NCBI RefSeq assembly: GCF_023502325.1
Contig: NZ_JAMFLZ010000008.1
Location: 1-64,000 of the forward strand
Length of the DNA stretch: 64,000 bases
Reading direction: 5' to 3'
Source: Wocania_A spongiicola
GTDB lineage: Bacteria > Bacteroidota > Bacteroidia > Flavobacteriales > Flavobacteriaceae
In this document: piece after piece, positions 8,583 to 18,020 of the stretch
Numbering within the stretch: the first letter of the stretch is position 1
How the letters are laid out: every line of letters begins with the position of its first letter
Notes under the pieces: model-generated
What the model saw: only the letters and a program-made list of their open reading frames with translations
Database searches by the model: none
Told to the model about the DNA's origin: nothing
Translations under genes and position numbers: made by a program

Positions 8583-9779
8583 TCACTCTGTCCAAAACGT
8601 TAATTCATCAAAGTTCGCTGTAGTTCCTCCATCTATAGAACTAATGAAAACTAAGCGAAGATATCTGTATCTCTCTGCGCTAGCAGTTATTTCTTTAGTT
8701 AAGGTCTGATCAGAATTATTATTAAACGCTCCAACTTTAACCCAACCCTTTGCAGTAGCGTCTGCTTCCCATGTAGCTATATCTGCAGCATCAATGTCTA
8801 CTGTGGTTTCACCTAGAGTAATATCATTAGTTCCCCAAAACTGCATATTAGCTGGGCTTCTACTACCACAACATGCACTTCTTTCGTCCAATTTAAACTT
8901 AGCCAAACTAATAGGAGAACCCATGTCGAAACTCATAATAAAAGGATATAGGTCTTCAGGACTATCACAACTGTGCCAAAACTCGCCAGTAGCACCGTCT
9001 AACAATCTACCATAATTTGAGCCATAACACCCATCAGTTGCATCAAATGGTAGTTTAAGAGGTATAACTAATGAATTATCTACTAAAAATATTTGGTTAG
9101 GGAAATTACTTTCTGAGGTTCCGCTAAATGTTTCAAAAGCTCCTTCTTCTGGATAAAAAGAACTTTCAATTTTATAGGGGCTTCCAAAGGTAATATTAGG
9201 TAATGTAGTCTCAGAATCTTCATTAGCTATATTTATAGTTTGTTCTGTTCCAGAGCCATCGATATAAGTAAATAATGTTTCAATCGCTCCGTCAGGAACA
9301 TCTCCCCATGTAATTACTATATCTGATTCAGTTTCTAATGTTTCAATAGACCTGGCTAACAATGTAGCGTTGTATTTTTCACCATAAACTCTAACTATTA
9401 GCTCTTCAGGAACAGAAGAATTTCCTTTATTATCAGATAGTACAACGCTAAATGTATAATCCTTTTCTTCTAAATCAAGTTCTACAGTAACATCTTCGCT
9501 TCCATTAGTAGTACGCTGAATATCAAATTCATGATTAACAGTACCATCATTAGATGTTATAGTTCCTTTTGTTATTTTAGGGTCGCTATTAAGATTAATT
9601 GTGACGCGAACCTTATTAAAACCATGACTTACTGTAAAACTATTTGGTTTACCGATATAAATAGTTTCTCCATCTTTAAAGAACTCTTCATAAGTATCTC
9701 GTGTACTGTCGCATGCCATAACAAGTAGAAGTATAGCCAATATGTACCAACATTTTTTTTTATAATATGTTTTCTTCAT
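8583..9779 (-). CDS. DUF4998-type surface lipoprotein with discoidin-like C-terminal domain
   Basis: A 398-residue lipoprotein (lipobox 'LVMAC', C23). Residues about 25-215 look like DUF4998, a domain of paired Ig-like folds found in SusCD-linked lipoproteins ('GETIYIGKP', 'V-WGDVPDGAIETLF'). Residues about 235-398 resemble an F5/8 type C (galactose-binding) domain, with a Cys-rich 'DERSACCG' and a terminal 'FDELTFW'. It is the last gene of locus 1, 30 bp after a DUF4959/DUF5000-type gene. It is likely anchored on the outer membrane and binds the ligand captured by SusC/SusD. Domain names are by recollection of the pattern; the ligand is unknown. Confidence 0.7.
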   Translation of the reverse strand: MKKTYYKKKCWYILAILLLVMACDSTRDTYEEFFKDGETIYIGKPNSFTVSHGFNKVRVTINLNSDPKITKGTITSNDGTVNHEFDIQRTTNGSEDVTVELDLEEKDYTFSVVLSDNKGNSSVPEELIVRVYGEKYNATLLARSIETLETESDIVITWGDVPDGAIETLFTYIDGSGTEQTINIANEDSETTLPNITFGSPYKIESSFYPEEGAFETFSGTSESNFPNQIFLVDNSLVIPLKLPFDATDGCYGSNYGRLLDGATGEFWHSCDSPEDLYPFIMSFDMGSPISLAKFKLDERSACCGSRSPANMQFWGTNDITLGETTVDIDAADIATWEADATAKGWVKVGAFNNNSDQTLTKEITASAERYRYLRLVFISSIDGGTTANFDELTFWTE

Positions 9780-9809
9780 AATTAAAATTTTTAAAATTCA
9801 ATATTTAAA

Positions 9810-11039
9810 CTATTCTGGACTACCGTATACTTCAACCTCCATTAAATGAACAAACTTAGCATTTGCCCAATTTCGTTTGGTAACAAATCGAATATATCGC
9901 ATAGGAGGTATTGTTAAAGGAAACTCTATAGTTTCACCTAGTGCTGCTCTTTCTCTATCTGCTGGTGTGGCCTGTCCAAAACCTGAAGGTGTTCCTGAGG
10001 GTTTAATTGATTCTGCTTCTTGTATAAGTGTCCACCCGTCTAATGAAGCACCATTATCTGCAGGAATTACATCTGTAACCCAAATATCATAAAATCTAGG
10101 GTTACCATGGTGAAAAGCCCAATCGCCTTGTCTATGCCACCAAATAAAACGACTTAGTTTTCTAGTTACATTCAAATCAATAGTAAAAATATGGTAAGAC
10201 TCTGTATAAGGAGGAACAACCTCTCCTGGGCTTGTTTGCGAAGTATGCATTCCACTTCCTCCTATATTGTTGTTAAGAATGTTATTAAATACCCATCCAA
10301 ATGCTCCAGTCTCAATATCCCCAGTAAGCTTAGCTTCCGTAAACTCTTGCCGATCCAATTCCACTTCTTCAATTGGAGTGATGGTTTCTATATAGCGCTC
10401 TGTAATATTATCATAACGATCTACCATTTCAATTGCAAAATCTTGAGCTTCTGGTGGAAAACTTCTAAAAGTATAAATACCGCCTGCATCGCTTTGAGTT
10501 AAAAACAATGATTGATTGTATATATAAAGATTTGATGCTGGGTCTTTAACATATAGCAATACTTCTACTTGTATATTATCAGAATTATCATAACTAAAAC
10601 CAACACCACCAAATGCAGGAAGAAGATCAATAGTTTTATGCATTTTATCTATTGGAGCTTCTAGAGGGTTAATAGATGCTAAAACTGTTGAAGACTTATT
10701 ATTACTTCTATCTACAACTTGAAGTTTTACCTCTTGTGTACTCGTGCTTCTTAGACCTTCTAAAGTAACCGAATTATCAAAAACAGACGTACTTGTTGTA
10801 ACTTCTTTACCATTTCTTATATAGGTGGCTTGAACAAATAAAGCATCTTCAGTTGATGGTAATTTGTATTCAATTTTTGCTCCTCCATGCAAATTAGTTA
10901 CAATAACTTCCGTTATTGGGTCTGGTGCAACACCATCTGTAACTAAAGGTCCTCTTTCTTCTTCATCACAAGAAAAAGAGAATATAGACACAAATAGTAT
11001 GACAAATATTTTAAAAAATATGATTCTATTTTTTTTCAT
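9810..11039 (-). CDS. DUF4959/DUF5126/DUF5000-type surface lipoprotein
   Basis: A 409-residue lipoprotein (C24 after a hydrophobic signal, then 'DEEERG'). In order: a fibronectin-like DUF4959-type domain ('APDPIT-V-V-N-HGGA-I-Y-LP', about 30-125); a second Ig-like domain (about 130-235, DUF5126-like); and a C-terminal discoidin-like DUF5000-type domain (about 245-408) with aromatic patches 'RFIWWHRQGDWAFHHGNPR' and a final 'HLMEVEVYG'. The exposed tryptophans suit carbohydrate or glycoprotein binding. The gene lies 27 bp after susD and 30 bp before the DUF4998-type gene, so it is in the same operon. It plays the role that SusE/SusF play in the starch system, by analogy only. Confidence 0.75.
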   Translation of the reverse strand: MKKNRIIFFKIFVILFVSIFSFSCDEEERGPLVTDGVAPDPITEVIVTNLHGGAKIEYKLPSTEDALFVQATYIRNGKEVTTSTSVFDNSVTLEGLRSTSTQEVKLQVVDRSNNKSSTVLASINPLEAPIDKMHKTIDLLPAFGGVGFSYDNSDNIQVEVLLYVKDPASNLYIYNQSLFLTQSDAGGIYTFRSFPPEAQDFAIEMVDRYDNITERYIETITPIEEVELDRQEFTEAKLTGDIETGAFGWVFNNILNNNIGGSGMHTSQTSPGEVVPPYTESYHIFTIDLNVTRKLSRFIWWHRQGDWAFHHGNPRFYDIWVTDVIPADNGASLDGWTLIQEAESIKPSGTPSGFGQATPADRERAALGETIEFPLTIPPMRYIRFVTKRNWANAKFVHLMEVEVYGSPE

Positions 11040-11066
11040 AATATTAATATTTTTATTGTTTTACGA

Positions 11067-12992
11067 TTACCAGCCAGGGTTCTGAATTAATTTATTATTA
11101 CTAATAATATCCGTTTCAGAAATTGGCCATAAATAATCTCTAGATGAAAATTTTAAGGTTCCTACGGATATGACATTATAATATTCACTAGTAGTTTTCC
11201 CTAAAATATTCCAGCCTTGAACATCTTTATTTAAAAATTCACTAGCACGTTTCCATCGCCTTATATCCCAAAAACGTTGTCCTTCAAATACCAACTCAAT
11301 CATACGTTCTTGCTGAATAATGCTTCTTAAACCATCTTTTGTTGTTGGTTTTGAAGGATTAGTTGAAGTTGCCCAAGAATCTACAACACCATTAAGCCCT
11401 GCTCTGTCTCTAACTTTGTCAATCCAAACTTGCGCTTCGCCAATACTATTAGATTCATTTAAAGCTTCGGCATATAGTAGGTATAATCCTGATAGCCTAA
11501 TTACTGGAAAACCATAAGGTCTAACGCTAAATCCGCTACCACCAGGACCAAGGTTTAAGGTATTATTGAAGTTAACAATTTTTTTTGCTAAATATCCACT
11601 AATTGAATATCTACTATTATCTAATTGACCAGATATTTCGTCTTTTTTACCTCTATAAATAAAAGGATTAGATTCCTCTATTCTAGGTTGCTGTAACCAA
11701 ACTCCACCATCGAAACCTAATGACGCATGAAAACGTGGTTCCCTTTTCATGTGTAGTTTTGCTGTTTCAAAACCTTCTTGTATATAATTTGCTTCTGTAG
11801 CATCTGCAATAGCTACATCATAACGATTCGCATAGTCAAAACTTGGGTCTTCATCTATAGGAAGTCCATTTTCTGTATAAAACATTTCTGCAATAACTAA
11901 AGGAGGTGAATAATTATTTTGAATAACCTCTCTTCTTTCTGCTACTACATTAGGGTCTACAATACCTTGTGCTCTATTTTGTAAACCAGCTACTAAACTG
12001 CCTGTCGCCGCCCATATTACTTCGTCATTCCATCTTTCTGCTAAGCTATTTCTTATATCTAATTTAGTATATGTTCTTTCTGATAGGCCAGCAATTTTTC
12101 TATCGTACTTGTAAAGTGCTAGTCCTGAGTTTTCTGATATTTCAATAGCTTCTTGACAAGCTTTTGCAGCCATTTCCCATTTTTCATCACTAAATGTTTG
12201 ATTAAAAAAAGGAGTCCCTTCTGCATCTGTAAATGTAGAATAATCTGTATTCCCATTAAAAAACGGGCTTGCAGCTGTTACCAAAACTCTAGCTTTTATT
12301 GCAGCAGCAATAGGCGCAGAAATTCTTCCAAATTCTTCAGAATCAAAAATATTAGCTGGCAAATTAGGAATGGCTTCATCTAAAAGCTGTACAATATAGT
12401 CTGTTACCTCATCTATAGGTTTACGAATAACCCGAACAGCATCTGTACCAGCTCCTGCATCAATATTCTTATCTGTAATTGGTATAGGACCATACATGCG
12501 CATTAAGTAAAAATGGTAATATGCTTTTAGAAATTTTGCTTCTGCTTCCCATCTAGTTTTTTCATCTATTTCAAGATCGAATGGTTTGTCTAGGTTTTCT
12601 AAAAAAATATTACAATCTCTTAGTGCAATAAATAAATTACTCCCACCAATATTACTATTTCCCCAGTAACCTAATAAAGGGTTATTTACATTTTGTCCTC
12701 CAGTAGACAGTCTATGCGAAGCCCATGGAGTAGTACCCATGGCGTTATCATTTAAGAAAATTTCATCTCCTGCAACTAAAGCAGGGTTGCTCACTGATGG
12801 CTCTTCAAATCTTGGAAGATAGCCATATAAAGTAGCTAAAAAACGTTCTGCATTATCACGAGTCTCAAAAGCATCTTCTATTACTGCAATATTATCTGGA
12901 ACCACATCCAGATATTCTGAACAAGAAATTCCTATCGTTAACATTAACAAAGTCAACGTGCCTTTTATAAATCTTATTTTTATTTTTTTCAT
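11067..12992 (-). CDS. SusD/RagB family nutrient-binding lipoprotein (locus 1)
   Basis: A 641-residue outer-membrane lipoprotein (C24 in 'GISCSEYLDVVPD'). The N-terminal 'RDNAERFLATLYGYLP', the mid 'WEAEAKFLKAYYHFYLM', and the C-terminal 'QERMIELVFEGQRFWDIRRW' with a final 'NPGW' are standard SusD/RagB signatures. SusD proteins cap the SusC channel and bind the nutrient. The gene follows susC by 36 bp. Its length exceeds the ~550 of starch SusD, as is common for large or complex glycan binders. Substrate is not deducible because no hydrolase accompanies it. Confidence 0.93.
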   Translation of the reverse strand: MKKIKIRFIKGTLTLLMLTIGISCSEYLDVVPDNIAVIEDAFETRDNAERFLATLYGYLPRFEEPSVSNPALVAGDEIFLNDNAMGTTPWASHRLSTGGQNVNNPLLGYWGNSNIGGSNLFIALRDCNIFLENLDKPFDLEIDEKTRWEAEAKFLKAYYHFYLMRMYGPIPITDKNIDAGAGTDAVRVIRKPIDEVTDYIVQLLDEAIPNLPANIFDSEEFGRISAPIAAAIKARVLVTAASPFFNGNTDYSTFTDAEGTPFFNQTFSDEKWEMAAKACQEAIEISENSGLALYKYDRKIAGLSERTYTKLDIRNSLAERWNDEVIWAATGSLVAGLQNRAQGIVDPNVVAERREVIQNNYSPPLVIAEMFYTENGLPIDEDPSFDYANRYDVAIADATEANYIQEGFETAKLHMKREPRFHASLGFDGGVWLQQPRIEESNPFIYRGKKDEISGQLDNSRYSISGYLAKKIVNFNNTLNLGPGGSGFSVRPYGFPVIRLSGLYLLYAEALNESNSIGEAQVWIDKVRDRAGLNGVVDSWATSTNPSKPTTKDGLRSIIQQERMIELVFEGQRFWDIRRWKRASEFLNKDVQGWNILGKTTSEYYNVISVGTLKFSSRDYLWPISETDIISNNKLIQNPGW

Positions 12993-13028
12993 TATAAATT
13001 TTTTAAATTTTCATTATATCTGTTCATG

Positions 13029-16000
13029 TTAAAAACCAACCTGTACTCCAAAGTTAATAACTCGCTGTAGAGGGTAATTAAGACCATTACCTCCAAGTTC
13101 TGGGTCCCATAATTTGAATTTGCTCCAAACTGCCAAATTACTACCTGTAACATATAGTCTAAATCTTTGTAGCCCTTCCATAGATCCTAATTTTTTATTC
13201 TCATCTAAAAGATTAAAACCAATTTCTAATTGTTTTAATCTAAGAAACGATCCATCTCTTAACCAAAAGGTGCTTGTTTGGTGGTTATTCTCGATTACAG
13301 TAGTGGAAAGCCTTGGGTACAATGCATAAATATCTCTGTTTTCTTCAGACCAATGACTGTCTGCATAGGCTTGTAATAGGCCATTTTCTCCAAGCACTCC
13401 ATTTCCACCAAATTGAAAACGATCAGAAGTAAAACTGTTTAAAAAGGGGCCTGTATTATTAGGACTAATAAAGAATGATCGTTCGCCTACGCCTTGAAAA
13501 AAGGCATTTAAATCCCAGCGTTTATAACCTACTGAGACTCCAAAACCATAAGTAATCTTAGGCACTTGAGGCTTCCCTATTGGAGCTCTATCTAAATCAC
13601 TTATTTTTCCATCATTATTTAAGTCTTTATATTTAATATCTCCACCTCCATAATCTATACCTGGAGTACCAAACTGTACTGGGGAATTAATAGCTTCTAT
13701 ATCATCTACAAAAAGACGTTCAGCAATAAAACCCTGAGATATATTGGTATGGTTTCCGATATTTGAACGCCATGGTGCTCCAATAGCTGCATAATTTGCT
13801 TCTTCAAAAACTTTAAATTCATTATCTGCAAAAACAAAAGTAGCTCTTCCTTGTACCCAAAAATCTTTACTAAAAGAATGGTTTACATCTAGCGATCCAT
13901 CTATACCATAAGATTTTACTTCGCCAACATTTGTTTGTAATTGTGCCTGTAACCCTAAAGTAGAAGGAATGTCCTGTCTTGTTTGAAGAATACTGCTTCT
14001 GTAATCTTGAAAAATATCAGTTCTTAATTGAATTGCATCATTAAACAAATTTAACTCTAAACCAATATTTACTTTTTCGGAGGTCTCCCAAGTTACTTGC
14101 GGATTTGCATATCTATTAATTCTAACGCCTCCAATAGGGTTATCGAAGTTTTCTCCAAAACGGTAACCATTACCTCCATTAATATCTACATTTGAAAGGT
14201 AAAAGAAACGGTCTGTTCTAGAATTTCCAATCTGATCATTACCAACAAAACCATAAGATACTCTTAGTTTAAGCTTGCTAATAACTTCTGATTTGAAAAA
14301 CTTTTCGTTAGATACTAACCAAGCAGCTCCAAAAGAAGGAAAAAAACCAAAACGATTCTTTTTTGCAAAACGTTCTGAACCATTATAACCAAAATTTGCC
14401 TCTACAAAAAAACGGGTATCATAATCATAATTAAAACGACCAGCTAATGTTAAGTTTCTACTAGGTAGCGAAAGTTCTACATTACCAGCATTACCATCTA
14501 AAAAGTCTCGTGCTGTACCAACTAATAGTCCAGTAACTGTATGCTTTTCGTTAAAAGTTTTAGCATAATCTACAGCTGCTTCCATATAGATTACAGAATT
14601 ATTGGTTCTCTCACCATTCTCTAACTCTAAAGCTTCATTACCTTCCTCATTTGCTCTTGCTAAACGGTAGTCTCCACTTGAAGGGTCATAAGAAGACACT
14701 CTATAAAAATAAGGTGTATAAGAACGTCTGTTTTCAAAGGATGAGGTTGTATTTATATTTCCTAAAAAACGCCCTCTAAGCCCTGGTGTAATAGAGCTTA
14801 AATCTTGTTTTAGTTCTAATTGAACTAAAGATAATTGTCTTCTATAGTCTCTATAACCTCTTTGCAAATCTGCATAAGGGTTAAACCATGCTGCATTATT
14901 TGAACTAGCAAAAAGGCGAGGACCAGTGTCATTACCAAATGGAATATGAGGAAGTCCAATTAAAGTTTCATCAGGTTCAAAAACAGCAGGAAAACGCACT
15001 GGGCTGGTTCGAACTGCTGCATTATAAATACTACTACCTCCTGATAAAGGGCCTCTGAGATCATCTATAGTTGAATGCAATCGTACAATCATCTCTGTGT
15101 TTTCATGCAAATCAATATTAATATTTGATCTTAAAAGGTATTGGTTAAACTTTATATTATTATTAAAATTATTTGCACCATCACTTTTTAAAGCTCCATT
15201 ATCGGTATTATAAGAACCTGCTACATAATAGCGTACTTTATCTCCACCACCTCTTATGTTAAGGTTAAATCTAGAGGACAAAGAAAAATCATTAAACAAA
15301 GTATCATACCAGTCAACTGTTGGAAAAACATTAGGGTTTAACCCTCGCTCAACCCCATCAATCTCTCTTTCTGTAAAGGTTGCAAATTCTCCTCTAGTTC
15401 TACCCGCTTCGTTTTGTAAACGCATATGTGTTAAAGGGTCTGCCAAATCAATTAATGATACGGGTTGGCTATACGATGTTTCGTATCTCATATTTATTAC
15501 TGGCTTTCCTTGAATACCAGATTTAGTGGTTACTAAAATAATTCCATTAGCACCTCTGGCTCCATAAATAGCAGTTGTTGTTGGATCTTTTAGCACCGAA
15601 AAACTGTCTATATCATCTGGTTGTAATCTCGCCAAATCGTCTACGGTTAACTCAACTCCATCAATTAAAATTAATGGACCATTTTGCCCATTAAATGAAG
15701 CAACTCCTCGCACAAAAAACTCTGCATTATTTGCGCCTGGTTCTCCACTGTTTTGAAAAGAGATTAGACCAGAAACTCTACCTGCTAAAGATGTAGTAAG
15801 ATTACTTGAAGGTATTTTTAATTCGCTTGGTTTAACTGTACTTATGGCTCCCACAACTGCATCCTTCTTTTTAGTACCAAAGCCTACTATAACAACTTCT
15901 CCTAAACCAGCAGCATCTTCTACCAATTTAGCATTTATTGTTGTTTTAGATCCTACAATTACCTCTTGTGTTTTATAACCTACATAGGAAATAACTATGA

Positions 16001-16562
16001 TAGCTTTATTATTAATAACTTTAAGTGTGTAATTACCATCAAAATCAGATTGAGTACCATTGGATGTTCCCTTTTCAAGAATATTAGCACCAGGAAGAGG
16101 TATTCCAAATTCATCAGTAATTGTACCTTTAACTGTTGATGTTTGAATTGAAAAGTCTACCTTTTTGACACTTAATGGCTGTGCCTTAAGCTCTTTTAAA
16201 CGATGTTTGAGAATAATATGTTTATTACTTAATGTAAAAGAAATATTTGTGTCTGATAGTAGTGATTTTAGAATATCAGAAATACGTTTATTTTTAACAT
16301 CTACAGAAACTATCTTATCTACATTAATTTTTTTATGATTAAATAAGAATTTGAATTCTGATAAAGATTCAATTTTTTTAAAAACGTCTTCTAAACTTAC
16401 ATTATCTAATTTTAATGAAACTTTAGTGTTTTGAGAATACGAGTTATTTGCTTGTATTTGGAACAAAGAAACTATTAGAAAAAGTGTTGTTAGTTTCATT
16501 TTTAAATCGAATTTAAATAACCTTTTACATAGTAAAAGCTTACTCAAGTTGAATTTTTTCAT
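13029..16562 (-). CDS. SusC/RagA TonB-dependent transporter with STN domain (locus 1)
   Basis: A 1177-residue outer-membrane transporter. After the signal ('MKLTTLFLIVSLFQIQAN') come an STN domain (about 47-118), which contacts FecR anti-sigma factors; a carboxypeptidase-regulatory-like domain (about 143-213, 'VKGTITDEFG-PLPGA'); the plug (about 225-355, ending 'AIYGARGANGIILVTTKSG'); and a beta barrel ending 'FGVQVGF'. The STN domain and the fecR/sigma genes just upstream show a trans-envelope signalling transducer: ligand transport induces its own operon. The start is at 'CAAAAGTATGAAAAAATT', a context identical at the paralogous locus-2 susC. A conserved hairpin lies about 60 bp upstream, between this gene and fecR. 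Confidence 0.95.
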   Translation of the reverse strand: MKKFNLSKLLLCKRLFKFDLKMKLTTLFLIVSLFQIQANNSYSQNTKVSLKLDNVSLEDVFKKIESLSEFKFLFNHKKINVDKIVSVDVKNKRISDILKSLLSDTNISFTLSNKHIILKHRLKELKAQPLSVKKVDFSIQTSTVKGTITDEFGIPLPGANILEKGTSNGTQSDFDGNYTLKVINNKAIIVISYVGYKTQEVIVGSKTTINAKLVEDAAGLGEVVIVGFGTKKKDAVVGAISTVKPSELKIPSSNLTTSLAGRVSGLISFQNSGEPGANNAEFFVRGVASFNGQNGPLILIDGVELTVDDLARLQPDDIDSFSVLKDPTTTAIYGARGANGIILVTTKSGIQGKPVINMRYETSYSQPVSLIDLADPLTHMRLQNEAGRTRGEFATFTEREIDGVERGLNPNVFPTVDWYDTLFNDFSLSSRFNLNIRGGGDKVRYYVAGSYNTDNGALKSDGANNFNNNIKFNQYLLRSNINIDLHENTEMIVRLHSTIDDLRGPLSGGSSIYNAAVRTSPVRFPAVFEPDETLIGLPHIPFGNDTGPRLFASSNNAAWFNPYADLQRGYRDYRRQLSLVQLELKQDLSSITPGLRGRFLGNINTTSSFENRRSYTPYFYRVSSYDPSSGDYRLARANEEGNEALELENGERTNNSVIYMEAAVDYAKTFNEKHTVTGLLVGTARDFLDGNAGNVELSLPSRNLTLAGRFNYDYDTRFFVEANFGYNGSERFAKKNRFGFFPSFGAAWLVSNEKFFKSEVISKLKLRVSYGFVGNDQIGNSRTDRFFYLSNVDINGGNGYRFGENFDNPIGGVRINRYANPQVTWETSEKVNIGLELNLFNDAIQLRTDIFQDYRSSILQTRQDIPSTLGLQAQLQTNVGEVKSYGIDGSLDVNHSFSKDFWVQGRATFVFADNEFKVFEEANYAAIGAPWRSNIGNHTNISQGFIAERLFVDDIEAINSPVQFGTPGIDYGGGDIKYKDLNNDGKISDLDRAPIGKPQVPKITYGFGVSVGYKRWDLNAFFQGVGERSFFISPNNTGPFLNSFTSDRFQFGGNGVLGENGLLQAYADSHWSEENRDIYALYPRLSTTVIENNHQTSTFWLRDGSFLRLKQLEIGFNLLDENKKLGSMEGLQRFRLYVTGSNLAVWSKFKLWDPELGGNGLNYPLQRVINFGVQVGF

Positions 16563-16647
16563 ACTTTTGTTTTGGTTTGTGATTTAACATGTTTTTAAGT
16601 CACTAAGAGTTAATCGGAAAATGTTCGCGCATTTTCCGGTTTTTTTT
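16562..16647 (+). ncRNA. Candidate cis-antisense RNA over the locus-1 susC leader
   Basis: On the strand opposite susC, TACTTTTG (16562-16569) matches the -7 promoter element TAnnTTTG and overlaps the susC start codon. Downstream, a perfect 9-bp hairpin (CGGAAAATG 16615-16623 / CATTTTCCG 16630-16638) is followed by eight T's (16640-16647), a textbook terminator in that direction. The product would be about 70 nt and complementary to the susC 5' leader. No good TTG -33 element is seen, so the promoter is weakly supported. The same layout recurs at 27075-27155. Confidence 0.45.
16615..16647 (+). terminator. Hairpin plus T8 in the fecR-susC gap
   Basis: A 9-bp perfect stem with a 6-nt loop and eight T's reads as a terminator on the plus strand, although both flanking genes are on the minus strand. 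In the susC mRNA the same stem would lie in the 5' leader without a U-tract. Confidence 0.7.
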
Positions 16648-16719
16648 ACAAAGTGATTTTGGTTCAATTAAATTTGTGTGAATAGTTGTTTTGCTACATA
16701 CGCTTTAGTTTTATTTAGA

Positions 16720-17922
16720 TTAATTAGTTATTGTTATTAAATTATTGGTTCTTCTATAATTAAAATAAGTGTCTCCTTTAAAAGCATCTAAAATGTTTTC
16801 AATAGTTTCATCCTTATCAAAAGAGGCTGTATATATTTGATCATCTAAAAATGAATACTGGTTATCAATAATAATATCGAAATGACGCTCTAGTTTTTTT
16901 CTAATATTCCTATATGAAGCTTTTCTAAATATCAACATGCCGTCTTTCCATGCTGTATATATTTGAGTATCGACTTCTTTTACAGATATTTCTCTATTTG
17001 CTTTATTCCAGCTAGCTAAATAATTAGGTAATAACATAGTGGATTCGTTTACACCTACATTAGTTTTGCCTTTTTCGTATAGTTTAACAGAGCCTTCAAT
17101 TAAAACAGTACTAATATTATAATCTTCAGGGTAAAAAGACATATTAAACTCTGTGCCTAAAACTTCTACATTGAGATCGTTTGCAGTAACAATAAAAGCA
17201 TGAGCATTATCTCTTGCAACATCAAAATAGGCTTCACCTTCTAGAAATACTTGACGATTCTTACCTTTTAAAAATTTTACAGGATATTTTAATGAAGTAC
17301 CTGCATTTAATTTAACATTAGTTCCATCAGATAAAACTAAATCAAAACGTTTTCCATTAGGAACGGTTAATGTATTATAAACAAGTTCTTCATTTATAAT
17401 ATCATTTGAGTAAGTTATTTGACTACCACTTTGAGATCCAATAATGGCCCCTGTTTTATCTTTAATTTTTTTATCTCCATCATCCGAAATTATTTCAACC
17501 TCTCCATTATCTAAAGTAAGTGTTACATCATTAGTTATCGTTTCTTCTATTTCAATGAAATTAATTTGGTATACATAAAACAGGCAAAAAGCTAGAGCAA
17601 TAGATGCAGCAATTTTAAAAAAATTGCTGTGTTTGATATGTTTTACAATAGGAAAATAATTATTTTTTTTACCTGTTTGATCTTTATAATCAATTTGAGT
17701 TATAATTTGGTTAAAAAGAAGTTTTGATTCAGAATTGGATGTTTTATTAATTAATTCTTGATAAGTAGTTGTGCTTTCCAACAAATCATCTAATAATTCT
17801 TTGACTTCACTTTCAGATTCAGGATTTCTAACAAATTCCATGAGGGTGATAAACTCCTCTTTTGTTAGTGAACCTTCAATGAATTTTTGAAAAAGTCCTT
17901 CTATATATTTTGTTGTATCCAT
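16720..17922 (-). CDS. FecR family anti-sigma factor (locus 1)
   Basis: The frame extends to 17979, but the internal ATG at 17922 ('MDTTKYIEGLFQKF') gives the expected cytoplasmic N terminus of a FecR regulator (400 residues). The extra 19 residues are hydrophobic and atypical. The order is cytoplasmic anti-sigma helices (1-90), one membrane segment (about 102-121, 'FFKIAASIALAFCLFYVY'), a periplasmic FecR domain ('LSDGTNVKLNAGTSLKYP', 'VFLEGEAYFDV'), and a C-terminal DUF4974-type domain ('FRKASYRNIRKKLERHF') that receives the SusC STN signal. It holds the adjacent ECF sigma factor inactive until SusC binds ligand. It lies 98 bp after the sigma gene on the same strand and 157 bp before susC. 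Confidence 0.92.
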   Translation of the reverse strand: MDTTKYIEGLFQKFIEGSLTKEEFITLMEFVRNPESESEVKELLDDLLESTTTYQELINKTSNSESKLLFNQIITQIDYKDQTGKKNNYFPIVKHIKHSNFFKIAASIALAFCLFYVYQINFIEIEETITNDVTLTLDNGEVEIISDDGDKKIKDKTGAIIGSQSGSQITYSNDIINEELVYNTLTVPNGKRFDLVLSDGTNVKLNAGTSLKYPVKFLKGKNRQVFLEGEAYFDVARDNAHAFIVTANDLNVEVLGTEFNMSFYPEDYNISTVLIEGSVKLYEKGKTNVGVNESTMLLPNYLASWNKANREISVKEVDTQIYTAWKDGMLIFRKASYRNIRKKLERHFDIIIDNQYSFLDDQIYTASFDKDETIENILDAFKGDTYFNYRRTNNLITITN

Positions 17923-18020
17923 TATCTGTTTAAAAACTAGGGTTAATAGTATTACACTTGTAATGTGTAAAAGTCCCAAGTTGAAAAGAGACTTTTTAAA
18001 AAAAATAAAGTATTATACAG

